64,000 bases of DNA from Tragulus kanchil (GCA_022376925.1 JAIOJX010000004.1:123777123-123841122), one strand, 5' to 3'; counted from the first letter of the stretch, positions 1 through 11,900 are shown. Program-made: numbers and translations. Notes: generated by a model from the letters alone, not told the origin.

Positions 1-616
1 TTTTTCCCACTTTTTGATTGGGTTGTTCGTTTTCCAAGTGCTGAGTTGTCTGAGTTGCTTGTAGATCTTGGAGATTAATTCTTTGTCTGTTGTTTCATTT
101 GCTATGATTTTCTCCCACTCTGTGGGGTGTCTGTTGAGCCTTTTTGTAATTTCTTTTGCTGTACAAAAGCTTTTAAGTTTCATGAGATCCCATATGTTCA
201 TTTTTCTTTTCAGTTCTGCTATTTTAGTTGGTGGGTCAGAGAAGATCTTGCTTTGATGTATGTCCTTGAGGGTTTTGCCTATATTCTCCTCTAAGAGTTT
301 GATGGTTTCTGGTCTTACATTTAGGTCTTTAATCCATTTTGAATTGATCTTAGTGTATGGTGTCAGGGAATGTTCCAATTTCATTTTTTTGCATGTAGCT
401 GTCCAATTTTCCCAGCACCACTTGCTGAAGAGGCTGTCTTTGTCCCATTTTATAGTTTCTCCTCCTTTATCAAAAATAAGGTGCCCATAGGTGCGTGGGT
501 GATACAGCCTCTATGGAAGACAGTCTGGAGATTTCTTAAAAAACTAAAAATAGAAGCACCCTATGACCCAGCAATCCCACTATTAGGCTTATATCCTGAT
601 GAAATCAAAACTGAAA
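1..616. repeat. L1 fragment, partial upstream copy of the inverted L1
   Basis: This stretch matches 1100-1715 almost base for base: antisense L1 ORF2 sequence, then a switch near 505 to sense-strand L1 3' ORF2. It stops abruptly at 616 and continues into unrelated sequence. The complete element lies just downstream, so this is the tail of a duplicated segment and not a separate insertion. The rest of the first copy lies before the window. Confidence 0.9.
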
Positions 617-900
617 GCCCTGATTTTTACCACAAAAGCTTAGCAATTATGAGAGAGAACTATTTATATTTATCTGTTTATAAATTCATTTGTTGTTTTA
701 AAAACTTCTATTAAAACATTAAAAGCTATATGCTGCTGCAGAGATCAAGGACACAGAATTTACAATATGAACCACTAAGTCCGGAAGAACAGAAAACTTT
801 CTCACCCTGCCAAAAGAGATGATAGTCCTTTTATTGTTTGGGAGAAGGAATTTATAGGGGAGAACAAGAGAGTTTTAAGTGCCAGTATTAGGCCTTATAA
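617..900. other. Non-repeat flank of the L1 insertion
   Basis: AT-rich sequence without a recognisable gene. It is the pre-insertion flank of the L1 that begins at about 912. It ends in the left target-site duplication (agagaaggacc, 901-911). Confidence 0.5.
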
Positions 901-2320
901 AGAGAAGGACCTTTTCTCCGCACTCTCTCCAGCATTTATTGTCTGCAGATTTTTTGAAGATGGCCATTCTGACGGGTGTGAGGTGATATCTCATTGTAGT
1001 TTTAATTTGCATTTCTCTAATAATAAGCGAGGTTGAGCATCGTTTCATGTGCTTTTGGGCCATCTGTATGTCCTCTTTGGAGAGGCGTCTCTTTAGGTCT
1101 TTTTCCCACTTTTTGATTGGGTTGTTCGTTTTCCAAGTGCTGAGTTGTCTGAGTTGCTTGTAGATCTTGGAGATTAATTCTTTGTCTGTTGTTTCATTTG
1201 CTATGATTTTCTCCCACTCTGTGGGGTGTCTGTTGAGCCTTTTTGTAATTTCTTTTGCTGTACAAAAGCTTTTAAGTTTCATGAGATCCCATATGTTCAT
1301 TTTTCTTTTCAGTTCTGCTATTTTAGTTGGTGGGTCAGAGAAGATCTTGCTTTGATGTATGTCCTTGAGGGTTTTGCCTATATTCTCCTCTAAGAGTTTG
1401 ATGGTTTCTGGTCTTACATTTAGGTCTTTAATCCATTTTGAATTGATCTTAGTGTATGGTGTCAGGGAATGTTCCAATTTCATTTTTTTGCATGTAGCTG
1501 TCCAATTTTCCCAGCACCACTTGCTGAAGAGGCTGTCTTTGTCCCATTTTATAGTTTCTCCTCCTTTATCAAAAATAAGGTGCCCATAGGTGCGTGGGTG
1601 ATACAGCCTCTATGGAAGACAGTCTGGAGATTTCTTAAAAAACTAAAAATAGAAGCACCCTATGACCCAGCAATCCCACTATTAGGCTTATATCCTGATG
1701 AAATCAAAACTGAAAGAAGCACCTGTACCACAATGTTCATTGCAGCTCTCTATACAATAGCCAAAACGTGGAAGCAACCTAGATGTCCATCGACGAATGA
1801 ATGGATCCAGAAGCTCTGGTACATATATACAATGGAATACTACTCAGCTGTTAAAAGAAATGCAGAAGACTCAGTCCTAATGAAGTGGCTGGCTCTAGAA
1901 CCTATCATAAAAAGTGAAGTAAGTCAAAAAGAGAAAGACAAATACAGTATACTAACACACATATATGGAATCTAGTAGGACGGTCTTGATATCACACACA
2001 GGGAACTCATGGAAAAAAAGACAGAGCATAGACATAGAGACATCGTGGTGAAGAAATAGGGAGGGGGAAGCATGGAGGAAGTAACAAGGAAACCTATAGT
2101 GTTATGTGTGGAAAAGACAGCTAGTGTCACAGTGCTAAGGGAATAGGAGTGCTTACAATGGCTTGGGGCAAAGGTCTGGAGGGGCGAGATGTGGGGATCT
2201 GGTTGGGTGGGGACCATGGATATGCATATGACTGGTCTGGGAACATACATGTCTGTGAACAACAAAACTCTGTAAAACCTTTAAAATAAAGAATAAAAAA
2301 AAAAAAAAAAGAGAAGGACC
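901..2320 (+). mobile_element. 5'-inverted (twin-primed) truncated L1 with target-site duplication
   Basis: From about 912 to 1605 the sequence is antisense L1 ORF2; the reverse strand encodes the C-terminal ORF2 region, with segments such as [14 protein letters not shown] and [20 protein letters not shown]. Near 1608 it switches to sense L1, running through the end of ORF2 and the 3' UTR to an A-rich tail at about 2286-2310. The flanking repeat is agagaaggacc at 901-911 and gagaaggacc at 2311-2320. Compared with the long L1 at 57.6 kb, about 30 bases are missing at the inversion point. Inversion plus a small deletion plus a target-site duplication is the classic outcome of twin priming. It is non-autonomous and dead. 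Confidence 0.92.
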
Positions 2321-2723
2321 CTGTGGGGCTCTTGGGCACAAAAGCCTTCCTGTACACCTCCCCACTCCCACCCCTAACCCCACCCCTGCTTCTTTAATTA
2401 TAGGAAATAGGCTTATTCGGCCTCCAGGTTTCAGTTCCAATTGACAGATTCAAAGCAGTTGTTAATTAGAGAAGGGAGGGGTTACAAGACAAAGGAGGAC
2501 AGTCTAGAGAAATAATAGTGCCACCTTGGGGCAACATTCTGCCTCCCCATTAGGGTAGGTACAGAACAACATTTATGAGCGGTTTGACAGATAGTGAAAC
2601 CCTCACCAGTTGACAGATAATGGTTAAGGACGGTATGCTACCCACAAGCATGGAAAACTTAGACCAACTGGAACCAGGTTGAGGATGCTGACTCCCACTT
2701 ACCTCACCACCAACCAGTTAGAA
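2321..2723. other. Unannotated DNA
   Basis: Continues the flank of the L1. It contains C-rich runs (about 2355-2392) and no reading frame or repeat family I can name. Some LTR-like motifs were considered and not accepted. Confidence 0.4.
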
Positions 2724-2937
2724 GAAAGTCCATGGGCTGATCACACTTTCTTTTGAATGTTTACTGTAAAACTTCTCAGTAGCCCCTCCAGATGGAGCAC
2801 ATAGTGTTGCGGGCATTAGCTTACTGTGGGGCTCTTTGGCCGTGGCACTCAAAACTCCATTTCTGAGTTTTAATTCGGTATCTGGGTACAGAAGCCAGAT
2901 CCAGGTTAAGGCTCTGTTACCTGTTTCTTGTGTATAT

Positions 2938-2970
2938 CTGTGTGTGTGTGTGTGTATGTATGTGTGTGTA
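2938..2970. repeat. (TG)n/(TATG) microsatellite
   Basis: An interrupted TG run of about 32 bp. The duplicate at about 4031-4060 lacks one TATG unit. Confidence 0.9.
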
Positions 2971-3782
2971 AGAGAAAGAGAGTAGAAGACGGAGAGGAGT
3001 GGGTATGTGATATAAATCTGCGAATATGTGTGAATCTCTGAAAGCTGATGGATCTTCTAACCCATTTTACATCTGAAAATATATGTGATAAGATTTTATA
3101 AAGCTAAGTATGTTTTTCTCCTGGTCCCATTTGAAAGATGAGGAAACTCTAAAAAACAGTAACAGTTAACACTGCTAATGCCTTTGTATAGCATAATGCT
3201 TTGCGCTGGGGGCTGTCTCGAGCATGGGGAGATTAAAGCATCCCTGGTCTGTACCCACTGATGGATTTGGAAAGCAGCCTGCTGTCCCGTGACAGCCTGA
3301 AGGAACAAAGAAACCTCCCTCCCTGCAGTCTCTTCCTTCCCGTCACAAATCTCTGTGGCCACAAATCCCGCCCGCCTGCGAACTCACCTTCCACCAGCCA
3401 GTTCACCTGAGCATCAGCCCCTCCCCTGACCCCACCCAGCTACTTAACCTCCATCCCCACACCCACTCTCTCTCTTGGATCCCTTCTTTGGGAGGCTCTC
3501 TCGCCCTCCTTGCTCTCCCTCTGCGTGTCTGTCTCTCCCCAGTTATATCCGTGTAGTCAGATCCCTCATGGCTCCCTTCAAGCCTCAATATGAATAAACT
3601 GCACCCTGTTAATTCTGTTTCTCTCTTTTCATCACTTTTCTTATACCTACTAGGTGCCAGTAACACTATCTCTATCCCAAGTTGTGGCCATGATGTGTCT
3701 CCATACATTGTCAAATGCCCTTGAGAGGCGAAATCACCTCTGGGCAAATACTAGGTGTTGGTTGGATCATTTCCTTCCGTGC

Positions 3783-3815
3783 TTGGTTGGACCAACTGGA
3801 ACCAGGTTAGAAAAA
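3783..3815. other. Degraded junction sequence
   Basis: Bases between the end of the first copy and clean alignment of the second. It resembles 2662-2682 followed by a jump to 2720, and is consistent with a poor-quality contig start. Confidence 0.6.
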
Positions 3816-4030
3816 GAAAGTCCATGGGCTGATCACACTTTCTTTTGAATGTTTACTGTAAAACTTCTCAGTAGCCCCTCCAGATGGAGCACATAGTGTT
3901 GCGGGCATTAGCTTACTGTGGGGCTCTTTGGCCGTGGCACTCAAAACTCCATTTCTGAGTTTTAATTCGGTATCTGGGTACAGAAGCCAGATCCAGGTTA
4001 AGGCTCTGTTACCTGTTTCTTGTGTATATC

Positions 4031-4060
4031 TGTGTGTGTGTGTGTGTATGTGTGTGTGTA
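4031..4060. repeat. (TG)n microsatellite, second copy
   Basis: Copy of the repeat at 2938, shorter by 4 bp. Confidence 0.9.
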
Positions 4061-5289
4061 AGAGAAAGAGAGTAGAAGACGGAGAGGAGTGGGTATGTGA
4101 TATAAATCTGCGAATATGTGTGAATCTCTGAAAGCTGATGGATCTTCTAACCCATTTTACATCTGAAAATATATGTGATAAGATTTTATAAAGCTAAGTA
4201 TGTTTTTCTCCTGGTCCCATTTGAAAGATGAGGAAACTCTAAAAAACAGTAACAGTTAACACTGCTAATGCCTTTGTATAGCATAATGCTTTGCGCTGGG
4301 GGCTGTCTCGAGCATGGGGAGATTAAAGCATCCCTGGTCTGTACCCACTGATGGATTTGGAAAGCAGCCTGCTGTCCCGTGACAGCCTGAAGGAACAAAG
4401 AAACCTCCCTCCCTGCAGTCTCTTCCTTCCCGTCACAAATCTCTGTGGCCACAAATCCCGCCCGCCTGCGAACTCACCTTCCACCAGCCAGTTCACCTGA
4501 GCATCAGCCCCTCCCCTGACCCCACCCAGCTACTTAACCTCCATCCCCACACCCACTCTCTCTTGGATCCCTTCTTTGGGAGGCTCTCTCGCCCTCCTTG
4601 CTCTCCCTCTGCGTGTCTGTCTCTCCCCAGTTATATCCGTGTAGTCAGATCCCTCATGGCTCCCTTCAAGCCTCAATATGAATAAACTGCACCCTGTTAA
4701 TTCTGTTTCTCTCTTTTCATCACTTTTCTTATACCTACTAGGTGCCAGTAACACTATCTCTATCCCAAGTTGTGGCCATGATGTGTCTCCATACATTGTC
4801 AAATGCCCTTGAGAGGCGAAATCACCTCTGGGCAAATACTAGGTGTTGGTTGGATCATTTCCTTCCGTGCTACAGGGACCAGGACATCACAAGACAGGAA
4901 GCAAATTGAGAATGGAGTAAGGGCACTGAAGGGGCCAAAATACCTAATTTCCCCTGCCTTCGTCCTGAGTTAGGTCTTTGTTCAGTCTTTGGATTTTTAT
5001 CAGGAGTTTTTAAACAAAATCTAGGTGTGTGAAAAGAGAATGATTTCAAACAGCAGGAAATAAAAAAGACAATGAGTGTGTTTAATGGCCTGGGGTGGGT
5101 CAGGTTGCAGTAAAGAAGCTAGTTTCATTTAATGGCTCATTCTTTACTGGGCTGCTGAAAAACAGAGTACTAGTCCTAAAACACAATCTGCAGCAAGGCC
5201 AGCCAGCAGTTTGAGCCCCAGACAAATATCCTAGGCAGAAAATAGTTAAGTTCAGATTCATTTGGCAAAATACTGGCTAATACATCTGG

Positions 5290-5290
<1 letters not shown>

Positions 5291-5326
<36 letters not shown>
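5291..5326. repeat. (CA)n microsatellite
   Basis: About 17 CA units, with an identical-looking copy at 6391-6426. It causes Cys-Val runs in reverse-strand translations, which are not real protein. Confidence 0.95.
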
Positions 5327-5426
5327 ACAGATATCCTAAAGGGAAAATACATCTGGTGAGTAATATTTCCCAAAATGAGATGCAGGAGACACAGGAGACT
5401 CAGATTCAATCTCTGGGCTAGAATGA

Positions 5427-5560
5427 TCCCCTGGAGAAGGAAATGGAAATCCACTCTAGTATTCTTGCCTAGAGAATCCCATGGCCAGAGGATCCTGGCA
5501 GGCCATGTATAGTCCATGGGGTCGCAAGGAGTCAGACACAACTGAAGCAACTAATTGTGC
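5427..5560 (+). mobile_element. Bov-A/Bov-tA SINE, 3' half
   Basis: Contains the ruminant SINE core: ctggagaaggaaatgg, then attcttgcct, then gtcgcaaggagtcagaca. It lacks the tRNA-like head. Ruminant-specific family. Confidence 0.85.
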
Positions 5561-6389
5561 GTGCAAGTGCATACAGGATGAATTCTGCAGTCTGATACCA
5601 AAATGAGAAAGACCAAATAATTTTTAGTTGTAGGAGGCCTGGGAAAAGCTTTAGTTTCATATGCTCTGACCCTGAGACTCTGGATGGTAAATATACCCAG
5701 GTGAGGACACACCTGGAATTATTTATTTAGTTATATCCGTGTAGTCAGATCCCTCATGGCTCCCTTCAAGCCTCAATATGAATAAACTGCACCCTGTTAA
5801 TTCTGTTTCTCTCTTTTCATCACTTTTCTTATACCTACTAGGTGCCAGTAACACTATCTCTATCCCAAGTTGTGGCCATGATGTGTCTCCATACATTGTC
5901 AAATGCCCTTGAGAGGCGAAATCACCTCTGGGCAAATACTAGGTGTTGGTTGGATCATTTCCTTCCGTGCTACAGGGACCAGGACATCACAAGACAGGAA
6001 GCAAATTGAGAATGGAGTAAGGGCACTGAAGGGGCCAAAATACCTAATTTCCCCTGCCTTCGTCCTGAGTTAGGTCTTTGTTCAGTCTTTGGATTTTTAT
6101 CAGGAGTTTTTAAACAAAATCTAGGTGTGTGAAAAGAGAATGATTTCAAACAGCAGGAAATAAAAAAGACAATGAGTGTGTTTAATGGCCTGGGGTGGGT
6201 CAGGTTGCAGTAAAGAAGCTAGTTTCATTTAATGGCTCATTCTTTACTGGGCTGCTGAAAAACAGAGTACTAGTCCTAAAACACAATCTGCAGCAAGGCC
6301 AGCCAGCAGTTTGAGCCCCAGACAAATATCCTAGGCAGAAAATAGTTAAGTTCAGATTCATTTGGCAAAATACTGGCTAATACATCTGG

Positions 6390-6390
<1 letters not shown>

Positions 6391-6426
<36 letters not shown>
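6391..6426. repeat. (CA)n microsatellite, second copy
   Basis: Duplicate of the CA run at 5291. Confidence 0.95.
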
Positions 6427-6526
6427 ACAGATATCCTAAAGGGAAAATACATCTGGTGAGTAATATTTCCCAAAATGAGATGCAGGAGACACAGGAGACT
6501 CAGATTCAATCTCTGGGCTAGAATGA

Positions 6527-6660
6527 TCCCCTGGAGAAGGAAATGGAAATCCACTCTAGTATTCTTGCCTAGAGAATCCCATGGCCAGAGGATCCTGGCA
6601 GGCCATGTATAGTCCATGGGGTCGCAAGGAGTCAGACACAACTGAAGCAACTAATTGTGC
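6527..6660 (+). mobile_element. Bov-A/Bov-tA SINE, 3' half (second copy)
   Basis: Copy of the SINE at 5427 inside duplication 3; no sequence difference seen. Confidence 0.85.
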
Positions 6661-6978
6661 GTGCAAGTGCATACAGGATGAATTCTGCAGTCTGATACCA
6701 AAATGAGAAAGACCAAATAATTTTTAGTTGTAGGAGGCCTGGGAAAAGCTTTAGTTTCATATGCTCTGACCCTGAGACTCTGGATGGTAAATATACCCAG
6801 GTGAGGACACACCTGGAATTTATTTATTTTAGCTTATTCCAGGTCCAAATAGACGTAAATTATTTGACAAGCACTCAAGAGTGACAGTGACAAAGGTAGG
6901 GGAGGAGGTGGATAGAGAGGATAGAAGGTGGAGACAGTATTACCTTCTCTGAAGCACCAGGAGGGAATCTGAATCAAT

Positions 6979-7250
6979 TCTAGTGAGGTGGATGAACCTA
7001 GAGTCTATTATACAGAGTAACTCAGAAAGAGAAAAACAAATACATTAACACATACATATGGAATCTAGAAAAATGGTATTGATGAACCTATGTTAAAGGA
7101 AGGAATGGAGACTCAGATTGAGAACAGTGGGGAAAGGAAAGAGTGGGATGAATGGAGAAAATGATTATGACTGCTTCACCTTGTTGTATGGCAGAAACCA
7201 CCCACCACTGTCAAGCAATTTTCCTCCAATTAAAAAGTAAACTTAAAACA
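6979..7250 (+). mobile_element. L1 3' end, 5'-truncated
   Basis: Sense-strand L1 tail: the region reading gatgaacctagagtct, then a caaatacattaacacata segment, then the 3' UTR ending in a tccaattaaaaagtaaa stretch. It has artiodactyl L1 3' UTR character. No target-site duplication was found. Confidence 0.75.
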
Positions 7251-7550
7251 GAGTGAATACTATCCTATCTTAACACATCATCAGAAATTGATTTATGGTG
7301 GAGCTATTTAAAGTGACTTATACTCTAGCATGGGGTAGTCATTAACAGTGTACTAGTACTCTTGACTCTCCTGAAAAGTAGCCCTGTTAAGACAGAGCTT
7401 TCTAGGATAAATGCTGTCTGCTTTCATTCATTTGGGGCACCAGATTTAATTATAACAGGTGAGGTTTTAAACATACCTAGGCACTGTATAATTCATTACT
7501 GGGAGGAGTTTCTTTAGACTGAGATTTTCAACACAACAAAATGATACCAC

Positions 7551-7582
7551 AATATATATATATATATACACACATACACATT
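7551..7582. repeat. (TA)n(CA)n microsatellite
   Basis: About nine TA units followed by interrupted CA units. The copy is at about 8688-8716. Confidence 0.85.
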
Positions 7583-7747
7583 TTACTGACCTCAAAAAAA
7601 GATACATGAATATGTATGCATACATGTGTCTATGAATTTATCATCTTTCTACCATTCATGTATTTGGATATCTATTTCCTAACTAAGGAACTAGAAATAA
7701 CTTATGGCTATCATGATTAAGACAATGCTGCTCCTGAGAATGCATAT

Positions 7748-7941
7748 CAGTCGTGTCTGACTCTTTGTGACCCCATGGACTGTAGCCCACCAGGCTCCTC
7801 TGTCCATGGAATTCTCCAGGCAAGAATACTGGAGTGGGTTGTCATACCCTCCTCCAGGGGGAACCTCCCAACCCAGGGATGGAATCCGGGTCACCTGCAT
7901 TGCAGGCAGATTCCTCACCACTGAGCCATCAGGGAAGCCCC
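7748..7941 (-). mobile_element. Bov-tA SINE
   Basis: Reverse complement of a ruminant tRNA-derived SINE: the 3' part (gactctttgtgaccccatgg) comes first on the plus strand and the tRNA-like head ends in accactgagccatcaggg. The reverse-strand frame over it is a SINE artefact. Confidence 0.9.
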
Positions 7942-7958
7942 ATCCATATTTTTTTGAG

Positions 7959-8047
7959 ATTCCAGGGACTGTAGCTCACCAGGCTTCTCCAGCCACAGAA
8001 TTTTCCAGGTGAGAATACTGGAATCAGTTGCCATGTCCTTCTCTTGA
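7959..8047 (-). mobile_element. Bov-A fragment, diverged
   Basis: A partial repeat of the same SINE class (gggactgtagctcaccaggc, then gaatactgga). It is more diverged than the adjacent Bov-tA, so it is an older, separate insertion. Later copies are at about 9085-9173 and, in part, near 10235-10252. Confidence 0.75.
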
Positions 8048-8262
8048 TTAAGAGAATAATTTTCATCCTTAACTGATATAGATCCTAGTCCTGCATCTCA
8101 TCATGTGTCTCTCCCAAGCAGGCTGTGCTGGGGTATCTGTTTCTTAATAAAGGGCTTTAGAATTAATCCTAAAAAAGCACATTGAATATAGTCTGTGTTC
8201 TTTGAAGGTGTGCTGATAAATTTGCTCAAGGCAGAGATTTTAATATGCTCTGGAGATACTAT

Positions 8263-8387
8263 GTGGGGAAAGGAAAGAGTGGGATGAATGGAGAAAATGA
8301 TTATGACTGCTTCACCTTGTTGTATGGCAGAAACCACCCACCACTGTCAAGCAATTTTCCTCCAATTAAAAAGTAAACTTAAAACAG
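8263..8387 (+). mobile_element. L1 3' UTR fragment (second copy, truncated by junction)
   Basis: Copy of 7127-7250. Its left edge is the duplication junction and not a retrotransposition boundary. Confidence 0.8.
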
Positions 8388-8883
8388 AGTGAATACTATC
8401 CTATCTTAACACATCATCAGAAATTGATTTATGGTGGAGCTATTTAAAGTGACTTATACTCTAGCATGGGGTAGTCATTAACAGTGTACTAGTACTCTTG
8501 ACTCTCCTGAAAAGTAGCCCTGTTAAGACAGAGCTTTCTAGGATAAATGCTGTCTGCTTTCATTCATTTGGGGCACCAGATTTAATTATAACAGGTGAGG
8601 TTTTAAACATACCTAGGCACTGTATAATTCATTACTGGGAGGAGTTTCTTTAGACTGAGATTTTCAACACAACAAAATGATACCACAATATATATATATA
8701 TACACACATACACATTTTACTGACCTCAAAAAAAGATACATGAATATGTATGCATACATGTGTCTATGAATTTATCATCTTTCTACCATTCATGTATTTG
8801 GATATCTATTTCCTAACTAAGGAACTAGAAATAACTTATGGCTATCATGATTAAGACAATGCTGCTCCTGAGAATGCATATCA

Positions 8884-9067
8884 GTCGTGTCTGAATTTGT
8901 AACCCCATGGATTGTAGCCCACCAGGCACTTCTGTCCATGGGATTTTCCAGGCAAGAATACTGGAGTGGGTTGTCATACCCTCCTCCAGGGGGAACCTCC
9001 CAACCCAGGGATGGAATCCGGGTCACCTGCATTGCAGGCAGATTCCTCACCACTGAGCCATCAGGGA
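8884..9067 (-). mobile_element. Bov-tA SINE, altered second copy
   Basis: Counterpart of the SINE at 7748 but with clustered differences: a deletion in the gactctttgtg region and changes in ccaggcacttctg and gggattttcc. The flanking unique DNA is almost unchanged. Confidence 0.88.
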
Positions 9068-9084
9068 AGCCCCATCCATATTTT

Positions 9085-9173
9085 TTTGAGATTCCAGGGA
9101 CTGTAGCTCACCAGGCTTCTCCAGCCACAGAATTTTCCAGGTGAGAATACTGGAATCAGTTGCCATGTCCTTC
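9085..9173 (-). mobile_element. Bov-A fragment, second copy
   Basis: Copy of 7959-8047. Confidence 0.75.
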
Positions 9174-11319
9174 TCTTGATTAAGAGAATAATTTTCATCC
9201 TTAACTGATATAGATCCTAGTCCTGCATCTCATCATGTGTCTCTCCCAAGCAGGCTGTGCTGGGGTATCTGTTTCTTAATAAAGGGCTTTAGAATTAATC
9301 CTAAAAAAGCACATTGAATATAGTCTGTGTTCTTTGAAGGTGTGCTGATAAATTTGCTCAAGGCAGAGATTTTAATATGCTCTGGAGATACTATTTTTTA
9401 TGGGAATACACCTGTTAATTTTCTTTCCAAAAATTAAATTCATTATTCAGGACTTTGCTTTAAAAATATCCTTTTGGGAAAATGTATATTCTATATGTAT
9501 TAAAAATCATTATATAAATGAAAATAATAAATTCTACTAACTTTGCTATTTTTGCATTCTCAAAGAACCTTACAAAAATGTAGTTATGTAAATCACCTTG
9601 AAATGGTTATGTATGCATTACTAAATTACTTCCTGCTGTAATACTTTGGTTTGCTTTGATAAATCATTATTTACTTTGGTTCATTATTTATTGTAACTTA
9701 GTCCAATCAGGCCTGAAAGTCAACTACTAAAGGGTCTTTTGTTTAATCTGCAAAGTATTTTAGAAATAGGCTAACTGGAGGTAAGATATATTTAAATGAG
9801 AAGGAATGGAGGGATCTACTAGCCAGTGAACTGTAGTCATTCTGCTGGACAAGGTATCTTGACTTGTTTAGTGCTTGAAGATAGGCTGGCATGCTTTAGA
9901 TTTTAAGGAGATCTCTGATGAGAACACAGAGATGATCCAAAGAATTATTAAGGAAGTCAAAAGACCGCCCCAGGATATGGCTGGTAGAAGGTTCTAGAAA
10001 GAGGCTTCTTTGGCAGAATGGCAATATTGCTTTGTTGTCAGCTAATATGCTGATGTTGGTCTTTCAGAGATTTGTTTCTCATCTGAACTTTTCAAGCTAT
10101 TTGTCTTACTGTTCCTGAAAGGTTGTAATGTTTGGTCCATTAAGTACTTTCATTCTGGTATGCCTTCAGAAGTATAATGAGCCCAAGGTCAAGGAATGAC
10201 ATTCTATCATATGATTCTTCTGTATTCAGAGAGTTACTGGAATCAGTTGCCATGTCCTTCTCTTGATTAAGAGAATAATTTTCATCCTTAACTGATATAG
10301 ATCCTAGTCCTGCATCTCATCATGTGTCTCTCCCAAGCAGGCTGTGCTGGGGTATCTGTTTCTTAATAAAGGGCTTTAGAATTAATCCTAAAAAAGCACA
10401 TTGAATATAGTCTGTGTTCTTTGAAGGTGTGCTGATAAATTTGCTCAAGGCAGAGATTTTAATATGCTCTGGAGATACTATTTTTTATGGGAATACACCT
10501 GTTAATTTTCTTTCCAAAAATTAAATTCATTATTCAGGACTTTGCTTTAAAAATATCCTTTTGGGAAAATGTATATTCTATATGTATTAAAAATCATTAT
10601 ATAAATGAAAATAATAAATTCTACTAACTTTGCTATTTTTGCATTCTCAAAGAACCTTACAAAAATGTAGTTATGTAAATCACCTTGAAATGGTTATGTA
10701 TGCATTACTAAATTACTTCCTGCTGTAATACTTTGGTTTGCTTTGATAAATCATTATTTACTTTGGTTCATTATTTATTGTAACTTAGTCCAATCAGGCC
10801 TGAAAGTCAACTACTAAAGGGTCTTTTGTTTAATCTGCAAAGTATTTTAGAAATAGGCTAACTGGAGGTAAGATATATTTAAATGAGAAGGAATGGAGGG
10901 ATCTACTAGCCAGTGAACTGTAGTCATTCTGCTGGACAAGGTATCTTGACTTGTTTAGTGCTTGAAGATAGGCTGGCATGCTTTAGATTTTAAGGAGATC
11001 TCTGATGAGAACACAGAGATGATCCAAAGAATTATTAAGGAAGTCAAAAGACCGCCCCAGGATATGGCTGGTAGAAGGTTCTAGAAAGAGGCTTCTTTGG
11101 CAGAATGGCAATATTGCTTTGTTGTCAGCTAATATGCTGATGTTGGTCTTTCAGAGATTTGTTTCTCATCTGAACTTTTCAAGCTATTTGTCTTACTGTT
11201 CCTGAAAGGTTGTAATGTTTGGTCCATTAAGTACTTTCATTCTGGTATGCCTTCAGAAGTATAATGAGCCCAAGGTCAAGGAATGACATTCTATCATATG
11301 ATTCTTCTGTATTCAGAGA
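9148..11319 (+). repeat. Tandem duplication 5, unit about 1,087 bp
   Basis: 9148-10232 repeats at about 10235-11319. The stretch 9151-9394 also belongs to duplication 4, so it occurs three times (about 8019-8262, 9151-9394, 10238-10480). Confidence 0.9.
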
Positions 11320-11900
11320 TGTCATCATACTGTGATTACAAAATGAAGCATAGTCTGTATTGTTATATGAAGATGAAAATGTGAATTCTCATAATCCAAA
11401 AGTGAAAGGAATTTATCCATATGATTATTCACTAGGCCTACTGCCTCACCCCTGTGTTTGTATAATGTTAATGAATCCTTTGTGCTTCCATAATCCAACC
11501 TTAAACATACAAGTTATGATAGAACATACATTTCCATGTAAGAGTTGTGAAATTTTAAGAATTCATTTACTATTTTCATTAATGATAGAATTTTCTTCTA
11601 TCTCAAGGATTAAGGATGAGAGATTGTTAGCATTTGGTGGTTTTGCTGTTGGTTTCTACTTTTACACATGTGAAAAGAAATGGAAGATGTAATATAAATG
11701 GCTGGTGATGAGGCTTTTGAATTCTGTATCAGTATTGCAATCTCTCAGCTAAATCTGCAATTATCTCTTCTTCAATAAGATTAAAACTGAAGTAGGTGGT
11801 ACAGTGTAATGGATGTTTAATAGAGTGGCTTAATAAAGTATAGAACTATCTTTTATTAGGGGTACTTAAGATAATTTCCTTTTCCATCTGAATGCCTGTT
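9395..11900. other. AT-rich DNA without recognised features
   Basis: Apart from duplication 5 I see no known repeat or gene. A 110-codon open frame at 11360-11692 has no recognisable domain and atypical composition for protein; I take it as chance. Confidence 0.5.

Larger units (their letters stand above)
1..1715 (+). repeat. Tandem duplication 1, unit about 1,099 bp
   Basis: Positions 1-616 repeat at 1100-1715 with an offset of 1,099, and the junction is at 616/617. The second unit is 617-1715; the start of the first unit is outside the window. No target-site duplication or transposon end marks the junction, which cuts through the middle of an L1. Best read as an unmerged assembly overlap. 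Confidence 0.85.
2724..4870 (+). repeat. Tandem duplication 2, unit about 1,090 bp
   Basis: 2724-3782 repeats at about 3816-4870 (offset 1,088-1,092). The copies differ mainly in the TG repeat (4 bp) and a TC run (2 bp). The second copy starts with a degraded version of 2662-2723: gaccaactggaaccaggtt is kept, but about 40 bases after it are missing. That looks like an error-rich piece end. Confidence 0.88.
4631..6831 (+). repeat. Tandem duplication 3, unit 1,100 bp
   Basis: 4631-5730 repeats at 5731-6831 with a nearly constant offset of 1,100. The section 4631-4870 is also part of duplication 2, so it appears three times (about 3541-3782, 4631-4870, 5731-5970). Triple occurrence where two overlaps meet is expected from a short assembly piece overlapping both neighbours. 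Confidence 0.9.
7127..9394 (+). repeat. Tandem duplication 4, unit about 1,132-1,136 bp
   Basis: 7127-8262 repeats at 8263-9394. The junction falls inside the L1 3' UTR (tggagatactat then gtggggaaagg). The copies are near-identical except within the Bov-tA SINE, where several substitutions and a deletion cluster (near 7755-7815 against 8890-8950). Confidence 0.88.

Noticed and set aside
875..1483. 202-codon reverse-strand open frame, the longest in the window
   Set aside because: It is the C-terminal part of L1 ORF2 in an inverted, truncated insertion, not a host gene.
617..2600. Possible minus-strand LTR around the first L1 (reverse-strand ctataaat and caataaaagg motifs near 830-857)
   Set aside because: The TATA-like and poly(A)-like motifs are only about 20 bp apart, no TG/CA ends or target-site duplication were found, and no internal retroviral sequence is present.
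3400..3640. LTR-like CT-rich region followed by aataaactgc
   Set aside because: It has no TATA box at proper spacing and no defined ends. A simple CT-rich stretch explains it.
11360..11692. 110-codon forward frame as a possible small gene
   Set aside because: No similarity to a family I know, AT-rich composition, and no promoter or splice evidence.
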